Below, piece by piece: positions 33,121-42,788 of a stretch of 64,000 nt of DNA. The DNA comes from Beta vulgaris subsp. vulgaris (taxonomy: Eukaryota > Streptophyta > Magnoliopsida > Caryophyllales > Amaranthaceae): positions 44,721,558 through 44,785,557 of the forward strand of contig NC_079205.1 of the NCBI RefSeq assembly GCF_026745355.1, read 5' to 3'. Both the position numbers and the translations under genes were made by a program. Every line of letters begins with the position of its first letter. The stretch's first letter is position 1. A model generated the notes under the pieces. That model had not been told where the DNA came from and did no database searches. It was given only the letters and a program-made list of their open reading frames with translations.

Positions 33121-33141
33121 TGCTTTTTTCCACTAGTGTCT

Positions 33142-33864
33142 AGTGAGAAGCGCAACATCATCATCACTATCACTATCTTCAATTTTCAATTCAATTTTCA
33201 AGGCTAGACCTTTATTTTTTGGGTCATTAGTTTCGGAATCTAAGACCAGTTCATGAGTCATTAATGAGCCAATTAGTTCTTCTAATGAGAGTTTAGTCAA
33301 ATCTTTAGCCTCTTGGATAGCAGTTATTTTAGGAAGCCATCAATTTGTTAAACTTCTTAACACTTTTCTTACAAGATGTCCAAAATAGTAGGTTTTTTCT
33401 AGAGAACATAATTCATTAGTGATGAGTGAACATCTTTTTAATAGATTCATCCTTATTCATAGTAAACAATTCATATTATTGGACAAGCAAATCTACCGTT
33501 TTACCTCATTGATACCTTCGTGGGCCAACTCCAGAGTGTCCCATATTTCTTTTGCAGTATTGCAAGCCGAGATTCTTGAGTATTCATCAGGTTCGATTCT
33601 GAATTGGAGAATACTCATTGCCTTGTAGTTTTTCCCAGTCTTTGCATAGTCGAGTGAGCCATATTTGTCTTCATCTTTGTCGAGCAATTTTCCTTCATCA
33701 TATTTGGCTTGGATTGGGATCGGTCCTTTCCTTATGACTTTCCAGCATTCATAGTATGATCCTTGAATGTAGATCCTCATCCTTGCCTTCCACCATCCGT
33801 AGTCCTTTTCATTGAAAATCGGACACTTGGAGTGTCTGTCTCGAGAGTCATCTTGCATATTCAT
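33142..33864 (-). pseudogene. Sire-1 gag, N-terminal part
   Basis: Minus-strand ATG at 33864. The first 123 codons are open (MNMQDDSRDRHSKCPIF, then DYGWWKARMRIYIQG, then KEIWDTLELAHEGINEVKR). This is the UBN2-like gag domain that starts copia polyproteins of this lineage. A stop at 33493 and a shift follow, but homology to the Sire-2 gag (47087-47470) continues to the CACTA insertion at 33142. The rest of gag resumes at 20032. Confidence 0.85.
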
Positions 33865-33903
33865 TATTTCTATTCTCTAGAGAACAATCTTCCGAGAATA
33901 GCC

Positions 33904-33920
33904 TGCTCTCTTATACCACT
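33904..33920 (-). promoter_or_regulatory. Sire-1 primer-binding site
   Basis: The minus strand reads AGTGGTATAAGAGAGCA directly after the LTR end. It is a slightly degraded match to the initiator-tRNA(Met) complement TGGTATCAGAGC used by most plant copia elements. Confidence 0.75.
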
Positions 33921-34420
33921 TGTTGGAGTACAAGGTGACACTCAAGAGGGGGGGGGGGGTTGAATTGAGTATAAAAATCTAATCGCTTTTCACAAAAAAT
34001 CTGTTATAGCACTGTGCCGAAAACAGTGTTATTCGCTCGTAATTCTCCCATTTGTGTTTTCACGAAATCTAAATCGTAACTCAATATGAAATCAATAATC
34101 TTAAATTTCGAATTATTATTTCCTTTTAATATAGATATATGAAATTAACCTGATTATCTATTTCCTTAACTCTAATCATCCTAAGTTCACATTTCTATTT
34201 TTTGGCACAAAATATGTCACCAAGTTCTAATATGTTACACTTGCTTAATTGTAACTAAACTTGTAACAATATTTTGAACTTTAACTTCTTCAAAGTCTTC
34301 ATCCTTTCTTTAACTTCGAATCTTGATAATCATTCTTGGACTACTGTTACAACCATACACATTATAGAATATAATATTGTTTATCATCATGAAAACTTAT
34401 ATATATAGACATACACAACA
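33921..34420 (-). repeat. Sire-1 5' LTR with internal deletion
   Basis: It begins TGTTGGAGTACAAGG and ends CACAACA on the plus strand, matching both ends of the 3' LTR, but is only 500 bp long. A deletion of about 740 bp joins the sequence equivalent to 9446 with that equivalent to 10177; the break is near 34098. Confidence 0.85.
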
Positions 34421-34459
34421 TATATAGATAGCCTAGGTAAGTTTCCAAGTTTTGTGGAG

Positions 34460-34705
34460 AGAGAATTGGTGTGACAACTACACTAGCGCCATAGGAGGGT
34501 ACACGACATTATTTTGGGAATTTTCTTCCGAAGAAGACGGAATTGGAGATGGATATGGATATATCATACATATAGATGGACTATGTACGTTGGTAGCAAT
34601 TATGGTGAGGGTATTGGTGTGACGGCTACATAGGCGCCGTAGGCCCGTAGGAGAAGGGTGTTTGAATTATTATGGGAATCTGGTTTTGGAGAGGATGAAT
34701 TTCGA
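34460..34705 (+). repeat. Imperfect direct repeat (about 85-95 bp, two copies)
   Basis: Copies start near 34461 and 34606 and share ATTGGTGTGAC, GGCTACA/ACTACA, GGCGCC-like, GTAGGAG and ATTATTTTGGGAAT-like stretches. They lie between Sire-1 and block C2. No coding function is seen. Confidence 0.5.
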
Positions 34706-35284
34706 GGTAGTAAAATTCTTGCAGCCAACCAGCCACTACTCTATCAAGCAATAATTCATTCACCAAATTAAACGTGATTAGCAAAATATGCCTTAGTATG
34801 CGTTTCCTATTAACTTTACACGGGTTGATTTTTACTAGAACCAAGGATAAAGTGAAAAAGTAGAAGAGAGAGAAGAGGAATTATAAATTTGGAGATTAAG
34901 GTCCCGATCTTTTGCAATCAAAGAAATTTAAGTGAATTTGATTAAACTAAACTGAATTGAACTGAAGAGAGTAACTGAACTAAATTGAGAATAAATCTGA
35001 AAGAACATATACAAAAAAATAGAAAAAATATGATAATAGATAAAAATTTAAGTGGGTTAATTTATTTGGTTAGGACAACATGGGGGGACAAAAGGTGGGC
35101 AATAGTGACTGAGCATTTATCTTACATGAATAAGGTAACAGTGTGGCTATTCTCTTAATAAAACAATGTAACTATTAAAAAGGAAGGATACGAAAAAGAA
35201 AGTGTGTAGATTAAAAAGACGGGGGTAGAATTTCTTTTGCTGCCACCTAAAGTCTCAATTATATTTTGCGTACACTCTGTATAA

Positions 35285-35497
35285 TACTTCCTCCGTTTCT
35301 TTTTACTCGCTACACTTTCCATTATGAGAAGTTTCACATTACTTGCTACACTTCTTTTTTGGGCAATAAACTCTCTCTATCTCTCTCCTCCCACATAGGT
35401 CCTTTTTCTTTTTACTCTCTACCTCTCTCTTCTCCAAAAATTGCCTAGGAGTCCGTGAAATGAGAAGTGTAACAAGTAAAAAGAAACGGATGAAGTA
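35285..35497. mobile_element. Stowaway-like MITE
   Basis: The inverted ends CTTCCTCCGTTTCTTTTTAC and CTTCATCCGTTTCTTTTTAC (second read inverted) are flanked by TA. This is the standard Stowaway/mariner pattern. The site is empty in the paralogous block C1 (near 4790), which independently confirms the element borders. Confidence 0.92.
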
Positions 35498-35852
35498 CAA
35501 ATAGATGGCGGTTAAGTATTGATGATTTATATATTATCTATCAATGCAATATTAATTGGTAGCTAGCAACCGTTTACGAGAAAATCAGACATGTAAACAT
35601 GTATAGTCATGCCGTACAAACATTCATTTACATGGTCAAACAAGTCAAACTCAGCTTTTTTTACTTGTCAAGCCACCACTAACTTACCAATTTATTGAAT
35701 TTCACCCAAACTATAATTTCTACAATTTACCGTAAAAAATTAAAATTAAGATTGAATATTATACACAAGTGTACATGTTTACCCTAATGAAATTAGAGAT
35801 CCATGATGTCCTAGACCTTAAGTTTTGTTTATTTTAAGAATGGGCATGCATA

Positions 35853-36161
35853 TTAAGAGTATTTCGGGATGTATTTGCATTTGATGGAAAGCTCTAGAAT
35901 TTGACCAAGCACATACGAGAGTGGTTGGTGACAATTTTGAACAGTACTTGGGGGCCTACTTGCGCTCGGGGCTGGTGGAGGTCGAGGTTGAGGTCGTGCT
36001 GGCGCTCCGTGTGAGATTACCTGCGGATTATTCTGGGGAAAACCGGTTCCATTTGAAGCCAAAGCATTAAATCTTGCGGCCTCAGCAGTATTACTAGTAC
36101 TATGTGATAGTAATAATCCATTCACCAAAATAAATGTGAAAAAATATGCCATTATAGCCAT
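35853..36161 (-). CDS. Small secreted Pro-rich peptide precursor, copy 2
   Basis: A 102-residue paralogue of 5188-5490. The signal peptide (MAIMAYFFTFILVNGLLLSH) is identical in both. The linker differs (SNGTGFPQNNPQ against SHGSGFSQKNMR). The core HGAPARP.P.PPPAPSASRPPSTVQ and the tail CHQPLSYVLG are kept, with an Arg/Gln swap at two neighbouring core positions. A two-codon in-frame length difference sits just after the signal peptide. The stop codon is shared. The pattern of a constant leader, a variable linker and a constant core fits a processed secreted peptide; that it acts as a signal is an inference. The conserved upstream TATA box is near 36238 and the G-box/W-box near 36338. Confidence 0.65.
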   Translation of the reverse strand: MAIMAYFFTFILVNGLLLSHSTSNTAEAARFNALASNGTGFPQNNPQVISHGAPARPQPRPPPAPSASRPPSTVQNCHQPLSYVLGQILELSIKCKYIPKYS

Positions 36162-36235
36162 TTTTGTTTTAGCTTGCTACCTGCTGCTTGCCTGCTACTC
36201 ATCAACTTAGTGATTCAAGCAAGGGAAATGTGTAC

Positions 36236-36348
36236 GATAATATATAGAAATTTGTAAGAGGAAAAAAAACAAGTTTAACGTCAATAAGTGGTGGCAAAAC
36301 ATTATGAGGAAAGTGAATATAATTGACTTAGGACTTTCACGTGGTCAA
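36236..36348 (-). promoter_or_regulatory. Promoter of peptide gene copy 2: TATA box, G-box and W-box
   Basis: The TATATATTATC element (about 36236-36246) and CACGTG (36338-36343) overlapping TTGACC (36343-36348, minus strand) match copy 1 base for base. Confidence 0.5.
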
Positions 36349-36441
36349 AGAAGTTATCCTCGTTGGTTATTCTTAGCACGTGGGCAAAAAGAAGTATTTT
36401 GCAAAGATTATCTTTCCTTATATAGGTATATTCATAGGTTT

Positions 36442-37373
36442 CTTAACATCATAATAAAGCTATACTCTATTGAGCTAAATTAAACTGAACTAAATTATAG
36501 TGAATTGAATAATAATAATAATAACCTCTAAAAAAATTAAAAAATAATAATAATAATAGTAAGAATAATAATTTTTTCAAGCAACGGTTTTTTGCTTTCT
36601 TCGGAATTTGGCCCCAACTGTTTTGGTTGGAGAGGATGGTAAGGGAATCCCATTAGACACCCCCATAGTGACTCTAGACTCTAGTGAGGATATAAATCTT
36701 ATCACTTGACCAAGCTAAGTACTATGTAATTATAGATTGCAAATTTTATTATCCACTTGAATGTAGCTTGAACATGTATGTATGCATTTGAAATCCTCCA
36801 ATATTCGTTACAGATTTACATTAGCTATTACATATACTTTCTATATTTTGTAGCTAGCAGACAATAGTTGACAAGAAAATCAAATACGCAGTCACGCAGT
36901 AGAAACTTGTCCAAAAAAAAAAAAAAAAAAGAAATCAAAGTCTTAATATTCTCTACAAGTGGACACATAAAGAGAATTAGTAGATAGGTTTACACTGTAC
37001 ATAAATAGAACGATCAAACATGTTGGAACGCATTACTAGATCTGTAATATAGCGTTTCAAAAAATCCAATATGGGAATCTCATTTCCCGATCAGCTAAAG
37101 AGGGTCAAACTGTCTTGTTCATGTAAAGTCGTATATGTATGTGCGTTAACAATTTTAAGTAGCTGAAAATACGAATGGACATATTTTTATAATTTGAAAT
37201 TATTTTTATAGTGATATAAATTATAAGGTTTTTTTTGGAGACGTTACACCTTTTTATTGAAGGTGACCGATTTATAAAATTATAACTGTTTAATACCGTT
37301 ATTGAAAAATTTGATCGTTAATCTGATATTCTTTGCCAGTGACTTTAATATAGTTATTTACCGATTGTAAATG
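36442..37373. other. Unassigned AT-rich segment with short AAT repeats
   Basis: Contains (AAT)n stretches near 36509-36530 and 36542-36570 and a poly(A) run near 36913. No gene, terminal repeat or known element is seen. Confidence 0.4.
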
Positions 37374-37747
37374 TTAATTGATAAGTGACATTTATATCAC
37401 TTTTACGAGTAGTTTTTAGATAGTTTTTATAGTTTATTTTCGTTTATTTTAGCCTTTATTTCTTCTTTATATATTTTTTAGCTTATTTGTTTAATTATTG
37501 TTATTTACCAGTTTTTATCTCTTAATTTCATAATTTATTTATTTTCTTTATTTTATTAATTTTAGATCTTTTAATTTAACTTTCATAATTAGTTTCTATT
37601 ATTTATTATTTTATATTTTCTATATCTCGTTTCTCCCCTTGTTTTTTTATTTTCTTTGTAGGCGAGCGTATTGGAGTTGCGAGTTTTAAAGTTAGAGTTA
37701 GTGGTGTGGTTTGATATGGAGTTATAATGCAAAATTTAACCTACATC

Positions 37748-39025
37748 CAGTGGCGGATCCAGAAATTTGACAATAATTGGTCACACTAACGTAAATCCTC
37801 ACTACAACCAATGATCAAATTAAATCAATTGAAAAGGCCATTCAATATGTACATCATACATCATTCAAAACAATTAAACTAACAAAACTAATTTTCAAAG
37901 ACAGCACATTGAGCATCAACTGATCTGCTTCTCATCTCATTCACCATTAGGAGAAACTTGGCACTTAGTCACATTTCATGAAGAACATAAGAAGGATAGG
38001 CCAAAAGTTTTTACATCAAAATAGGTACTAAATTTATTAACAATTCTAGCACACAGACTTAATAAAATCTCTTTTGCTACTTTAAATGTCCCTTTTAATA
38101 TTTCTTCATTTTTCCTTCTTGATTTTACATTTTGATCAAAATGTTCTAAAAACATGAAAGGCAAGAAAATATTTCTTAAAGTTGTATAATCTAAATGTGT
38201 TCAACTTATCAAACAAAATGCACTCAACTTACCTTGAGAAGTTGAGATTGCCCAGACGCATTCCTTGCTTAATGCTTGGAGGAACTTTCGCAATTGGACC
38301 TCCCTTAAAAACCTCATGTTTTCAATCACCCTTCAAAGCACCACCAAGTACAACCATCGGCAAAGATTTTTTTTCCCCAATACGATTGTGTTTGAACAGT
38401 TGATTGAAATCAATGATAGAAGGAAGAGGGCTCAAAGATCTCATAGAATGAAAGAGAGAAATGGGATGATTAATCCTGTGAAACCTTTACTTACATTCTT
38501 GTCTCACATATTGTAGAAATAATAGACGGTCATCAACATCATGATTTGTAGCAGAATTTGTATAATTTCGACAAGAAAATAAAGATTGAAAATGGAAAAT
38601 GGAAGGAGAAAAAGGAAGAAGAATACCAGAAGAATGAACAAGTCGAATCGTAGAAGAAGAAAGGAGAGAATCTCCGATTGCAACACTTTTGCTCCTCAAC
38701 AACACGATTTTTCCTCCAAATTCTAGGGTTTTGAATGATAATTTTTTGTCTCTAAAAAAAGTAAAATGGGTATTAATCGGTAGACCAAGATGAGATGATC
38801 ATTTTAGTTGAAGATTTAAAAGGAAAATGAGGTTCATGTAAAAGAATTCAAGAATTTTAGTTGATGAGGACCTTGAGGTTAGAGGAGAGAGGGAGAGACG
38901 TGAGACAGAGGAACAAACAACAAGGTTTCTTCTGTTAGTGGAGGAGAGAGAAAGTTTTGAATTTTTTTTCTCAAACTAATAATTGGTCACGTGACCAACT
39001 GTGATCCTGAATAGATCCGCTACTG
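37748..39025. mobile_element. Non-autonomous hAT-like element, copy 1
   Basis: The ends are CAGTGGCGGATC and inverted CAGTAGCGGATC, with a second inverted stretch containing AATTGGTCAC near both ends. It is flanked by an 8-bp duplication with one mismatch (CCTACATC at 37740-37747, TCTACATC at 39026-39033), the size typical of hAT elements. No transposase is seen. The 1.28-kb interior has short open frames without recognisable domains. Confidence 0.75.
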
Positions 39026-39136
39026 TCTACATCGCACCCTTCCTTAACCTTCAATCCTCCACGACACTAATTTTACCCTACGCCACACTAATTATATCAT
39101 ACACCACCCCAAATCAGCCATCCTCTTACATAGCCC

Positions 39137-40375
39137 AATGGCAGAGGCACACGTGGTCCGACAACTAATTTTTCTGGAACAAAATTCAAAACAAATGCTC
39201 ATTTTCTCTTTCACGTTGAGCTAAAACCCTAACCCTTTCTCCTTCCTCGAATCCCACGACCCACCACGCGTCCACGTCGTCACGGGTTCCTTTGTCGTTG
39301 TCGGTTGACGGTCGGCCGGTTGCTTGTCATTCCTTCGTTTAGCCACTCATGAGTCGTGACTCGTCACAAAGCTCCTTCTTCGTCAGCACTCGGTAGGCGA
39401 CAACGGCACAACGCGCGCGACGCATTTACTTACTCCGTGCGGGCCTTCGGTAACTTTTCTCGTCACTCGTCAGTTCTGCAGACTTCAAGTGTTCTTCTTC
39501 ACTTCTTTAGTTCTTCATTGTCGTTGAAATTTGAATTTCTTCATTTGTGGCTGAAAACTAGTTATTTAGGTTCATAAAGATTGTGTATTTATGTATTTTT
39601 GTCATTTCGATTTCATTTGTTGCTCAAAATTTGTTATTTGTAATGTATTTATTGATTAAAATATCACTACTTCAATTTATGTAAGTTTAATGATTGCATA
39701 AAAATAATGATCACCTTAAGAGGTGAGAACACATTTATATACTCATTTTTATGTGATATATTATGATTGCGGATGTCGAATATAAGAGGTGAATATTACT
39801 ACCTTAATTAAGCTTGTTTGAAACTTTGTCTTTTTTATAAGCTTGGTTGGTACTAATTTTTGTTGTTGTGAGTCATAAATATTATGTCTAACTAGTTTTT
39901 TTTTTGGGAGAATAACACCCTTGTTGATAAGTTGAGGTAGCATCACGAATTATGAACATCTTGAAGACTCAAGAGGTAGTTGAGGCGTTGAAGTTTTACC
40001 TTTTGATCTTTGCTTCATTAATTGGTATATGTTAGCCTCAAGTTTAGGTGTTGAGCTTGTGTATTTCTAAAGTTTGTGATTGAGATTGAAGTATTGGATT
40101 CTTTTGGTGTTCATTTTGACTTTGCTAGCGAATGAGGTGTTAATTGGGGAATAAAAATTGAGGAAACTTGGGTTTAGAGAACATGGTATTTGATAAGAAA
40201 ATTAATTGAATGATTGATAGTTATTATTTATCAAAATATGATAACTAGCCGAGAACCATTGTAATAGTTCTAATTACTATTGGCAAATGAACCGATTGTT
40301 GGTTGTATTGTCGTTGGTCAATGGTAGTGTGACCAACCATTCCCAAATTTTTGGATCCATCACTGCCTAGCCCAC
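39137..40375. mobile_element. Possible second hAT-like element of the same family
   Basis: The right end (40333-40375), read inverted, starts CAGTGATGGATCC and continues into GGTTGGTCACACTA, matching the left end of the element at 37748. The left end is degraded (AATGGCAGAGG, then ACGTGGTCC). The flanks CATAGCCC and CCTAGCCC match in seven of eight bases. The interior includes a GC-rich block (39240-39460) with no identified protein. Confidence 0.5.
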
Positions 40376-40957
40376 AACACCAAATCAGCCACCTTCACCT
40401 TGCTAAACACCACGACCTCCACTCTATCACCTTCGCCTCCACCTTTACTCGATGCGAATCTATCCTAAAATCAGTAGGAACGGATGATTCTCTGTAGAAC
40501 GAAGTGGGCGCTCTGTTCGAACTCACCAAAAACAAAGAAGTTATAGAATGTTTTGAGTGGGTCATGAGCGACCTCGGAGCGGGAGCTGAATACAAAACGC
40601 GTTCAATACTCATTAAATGAATCGGCGGCTGTGATTCATTGAAGGAAATCCTCTATTATTTACTGAATGAATTTAGCAGAAAAATCGAATTAAAATAAGA
40701 AAATCAGATGGACGCGATTCGAGCTTGATTAATGATGTTGACACAGCGACGATGATGATGCGTGCTTTCAATTAGATTAATGCTAGGCAGTAGCCGTAGG
40801 AGGAAACATCCTCTATTAGACCGAAAAATGGTAGCAATCAAGAACAAAAGTAGGGAAGGAGTTTTGGGCATTTTGGGTTTGTTCTGTTTTGCATTTTTAA
40901 TAATTTGTTTTTCCTTTTTTCTTCCTTTTTCTTTTCACCTTTTTGGTTGCTGACTTA

Positions 40958-41214
40958 GGCTATGTTTGGGAACATAAGTGGAAATAGAAATGAAACTGAT
41001 GAGGTAGATGAAAGGAGCTGAACGTATAAGGTAACTGAAAATTTGAGCACATTAAATTAAGATGCTATATTTGATACCAACTCAATTTTGGTCAATTTTT
41101 TAGCTTAAAGTATAATTTAAGCTTGTAACCCAAACACGACTACCTGTTTTAAGTGACTTAAACTTTTCGCACCTACTCTTTTAAGGTGACTTAAATGTGT
41201 TGGCAAATAGAGCC
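40958..41214. mobile_element. Tourist-like MITE (PIF/Harbinger type)
   Basis: The inverted ends GGCTATGTTTGGGAACA and GGCTCTATTTGCCAACA are flanked by TTA on each side (40955-40957, 41215-41217). Length of 257 bp and the TTA duplication are standard for Tourist elements. Confidence 0.8.
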
Positions 41215-42654
41215 TTACTTTACTTTTCTTCTTTTCATATTTTTTATTTTGTTTCCTCCTATTTCTCATTCCTCCTCTTTTTACATCTTCATCTCTTTAT
41301 TCCTTTTTCTATTACCTTTTTTTTACCTCTTTCTATTTTATGTTCTTTTCATTAGAAGGAGTAGGTCATCTTTTCCAAGGAGGAAGTTTTAGAGTTATGC
41401 TTCTATTATTCGCATCTCTTAGTTTTTAGCGTATTATGGAGGATTAACTTCTATTGTTTAAGTTAGAGAGAAAAAGTTAAAAAAGTCAAAGTAAGATTGG
41501 AGATTTTAGAATCCAATGAGTGACAACTTGTATTCAAGTTTTACAACCACTCAAGGAGCATTTCTTACTCTATCTCCTTTTTTATTGTTTTATTTTAATT
41601 ATTTTCTTTAGATTAGTTGTTAACGGCTAAGTTTAATTATTGTGGTTTATTTTAATGTTAGATTAAGGTTTGGCATCATGTTATTAGTTGGTACTTTCTC
41701 TAAAGTCCCTATTTTTGCATTTATGGAGTATTTTGTTGGTTAGGATTTGGGTGAAAACCCAAAAGTCATTGATTTGGGTGTTTGAATATGAAATTAGGGG
41801 TTTTATTGGGCTTTTTAATTGATTAATAGCATGATTACTATTTGCTTGCATTCTAGTTAGCCGCTTGAATGTTTGTTTTATTGATGCCTTAATAAAATTA
41901 AGAGATGAGATTAAGGTTGACATTTATGCTATTATTTTGCTTAATAATTCATGAGAATGAGATTTGAGTGAGGGTTTTGTGGATTGACATTATGCTTATT
42001 CATTGGTTGCGTGTTTGAGGCCATGAGAGTGGCTTAATTACGTGACTTAGGTAGTTTTATGCACCCTTGAGAGATGACTTACATCTAGTTAAGAGTTAAT
42101 AACCTCAATTAGTTGTTTGACTTTCTTTCCTCCATGTTTCACCTTTCTAATTGTCTAAATCATGAATAAATTGGTGTTGGATCCCTTTCCCTAATCCTTT
42201 TTGATCTTTGGTAGTTACTTTAGTTTAATAGACTTTATTGGTAGTCGACACCTTCCGAATCTTTTTCGGCCTAACTTATAGTTTTATTAACATGTTTCAG
42301 TGTTCCTTAGTCCTTCTGGAAGAATGATCCTTGCTTGCCACTTTACGTAGTTTAGTGCTCTAGTTAGGTTTTGTTTGACTTTAGGAAACTAGTAACGATC
42401 TAGTTTTTCCTATGTCAGAATAATAAACCATATTGCTTGACCTTTGTAAATACGAAATATTATGTTGTTATGATATATCGCTAACTTTTTTTTATTGAAG
42501 ATTCTAATTAATTTTGTGAATTAATTTTGTCAATCTATTTTGTCAAATTATTGTTGGTGATTGCAAATTCCAATTATGTTTTACTCCATATGGCTAGTTG
42601 CATTGATTTTCATTTTTTTTTTATAAAAAGAAAACGTTTTTTAAATTATTAAAG

Positions 42655-42714
42655 GGGATTATAATCGTTTCAAAAAGGACACCACACCTCCTCCCCTGAC
42701 TTATATAATAGAGA
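42655..42714 (-). mobile_element. Helitron 5'-end fragment
   Basis: On the minus strand it starts TCTCTATTATATAAGTCAGG after A and continues GGAGGAGGTGTGGTGTCC. This is nearly the same as the 5' end of the Helitron ending at 54540. The matching hairpin/CTAG end could not be located, so the extent of the element to the left is unknown. Confidence 0.5.
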
Positions 42715-42788
42715 TATGATATATAAGTTTTGTTGTTTTGTGTTTTTGGCCCTATTTTTGGCCTTTTCCATCTAGCCTATTTAGAAGA

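Larger units (their letters stand above)
20036..33138 (+). mobile_element. CACTA-1: near-complete CACTA (En/Spm-like) transposon
   Basis: The ends are CACTAGGGGAAAAAAGCAG and, inverted, CACTAGTGGAAAAAAGCAG, flanked by the 3-bp duplication TCT (20033-20035 and 33139-33141). Both ends carry subterminal repeats of GAAGGGCTGCGC and its complement (20055-20290, 32860-33120), the usual transposase-binding arrangement. Inside are a TNP2-type transposase gene (21523-24873), a block of about 165-bp tandem repeats, a C-rich tract, and a second gene with a transposase-24-like part and a Ulp1-like protease (26646-32612). A second CACTA is nested at 27146-28788. At 13.1 kb it would be autonomous-sized, but both genes carry frameshifts. 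It sits in Sire-1 gag. Confidence 0.95.
9271..34420 (-). mobile_element. Sire-1: Sirevirus-like Ty1/copia retrotransposon split by nested insertions
   Basis: Read on the minus strand the order is 5' LTR (33921-34420), tRNA-iMet-type primer-binding site, gag with UBN2-like and zinc-knuckle parts, integrase, reverse transcriptase, RNase H, an env-like ORF, polypurine tract and 3' LTR (9271-10504). An extra ORF after pol is typical of the Sirevirus lineage. Removing the solo LTR (11337-12791), the MULE (14697-16005) and the CACTA (20036-33138) with their duplications leaves about 9.3 kb, a usual size. Many stops and frameshifts make it inactive. No matching 5-bp duplication flanks the LTRs, so one end was probably altered. 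Confidence 0.9.
34731..36441 (+). repeat. Tandem-duplication block C, copy 2 (peptide gene locus)
   Basis: Homologous end to end to 4171-5771, with a 213-bp Stowaway MITE as the main extra sequence. Homology stops at the sequence AGGTTTCTTAAC, the same point where copy 1 passes into block A2, which fixes the duplication boundary. Confidence 0.85.
37379..42417 (+). mobile_element. Degenerate gypsy-like LTR carrying three later insertions
   Basis: It starts TGATAAGTGACATTTATATC, related to the start of the solo LTR at 11337, and ends near CTAGTTTTTCCTATGTCA (42417). Just before the end is GAATGATCCTTGCTTGCCAC, comparable to GGGATCGACCCTGACTTACC at the matching place in the other LTR. Discounting two hAT-like elements and a Tourist MITE leaves about 2.2 kb. 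No internal retrotransposon genes and no matching 5-bp duplication are visible, so the borders and the solo-LTR status are tentative. Confidence 0.45.

Noticed and set aside
40395..40613. Possible gene fragment near the second hAT-like element
   Set aside because: Both strands have short frames (for example NKEVIECFEWVMSDLGAGAEYK on the plus strand), but there are stops and no family I can name; evidence is too weak to list as a gene.
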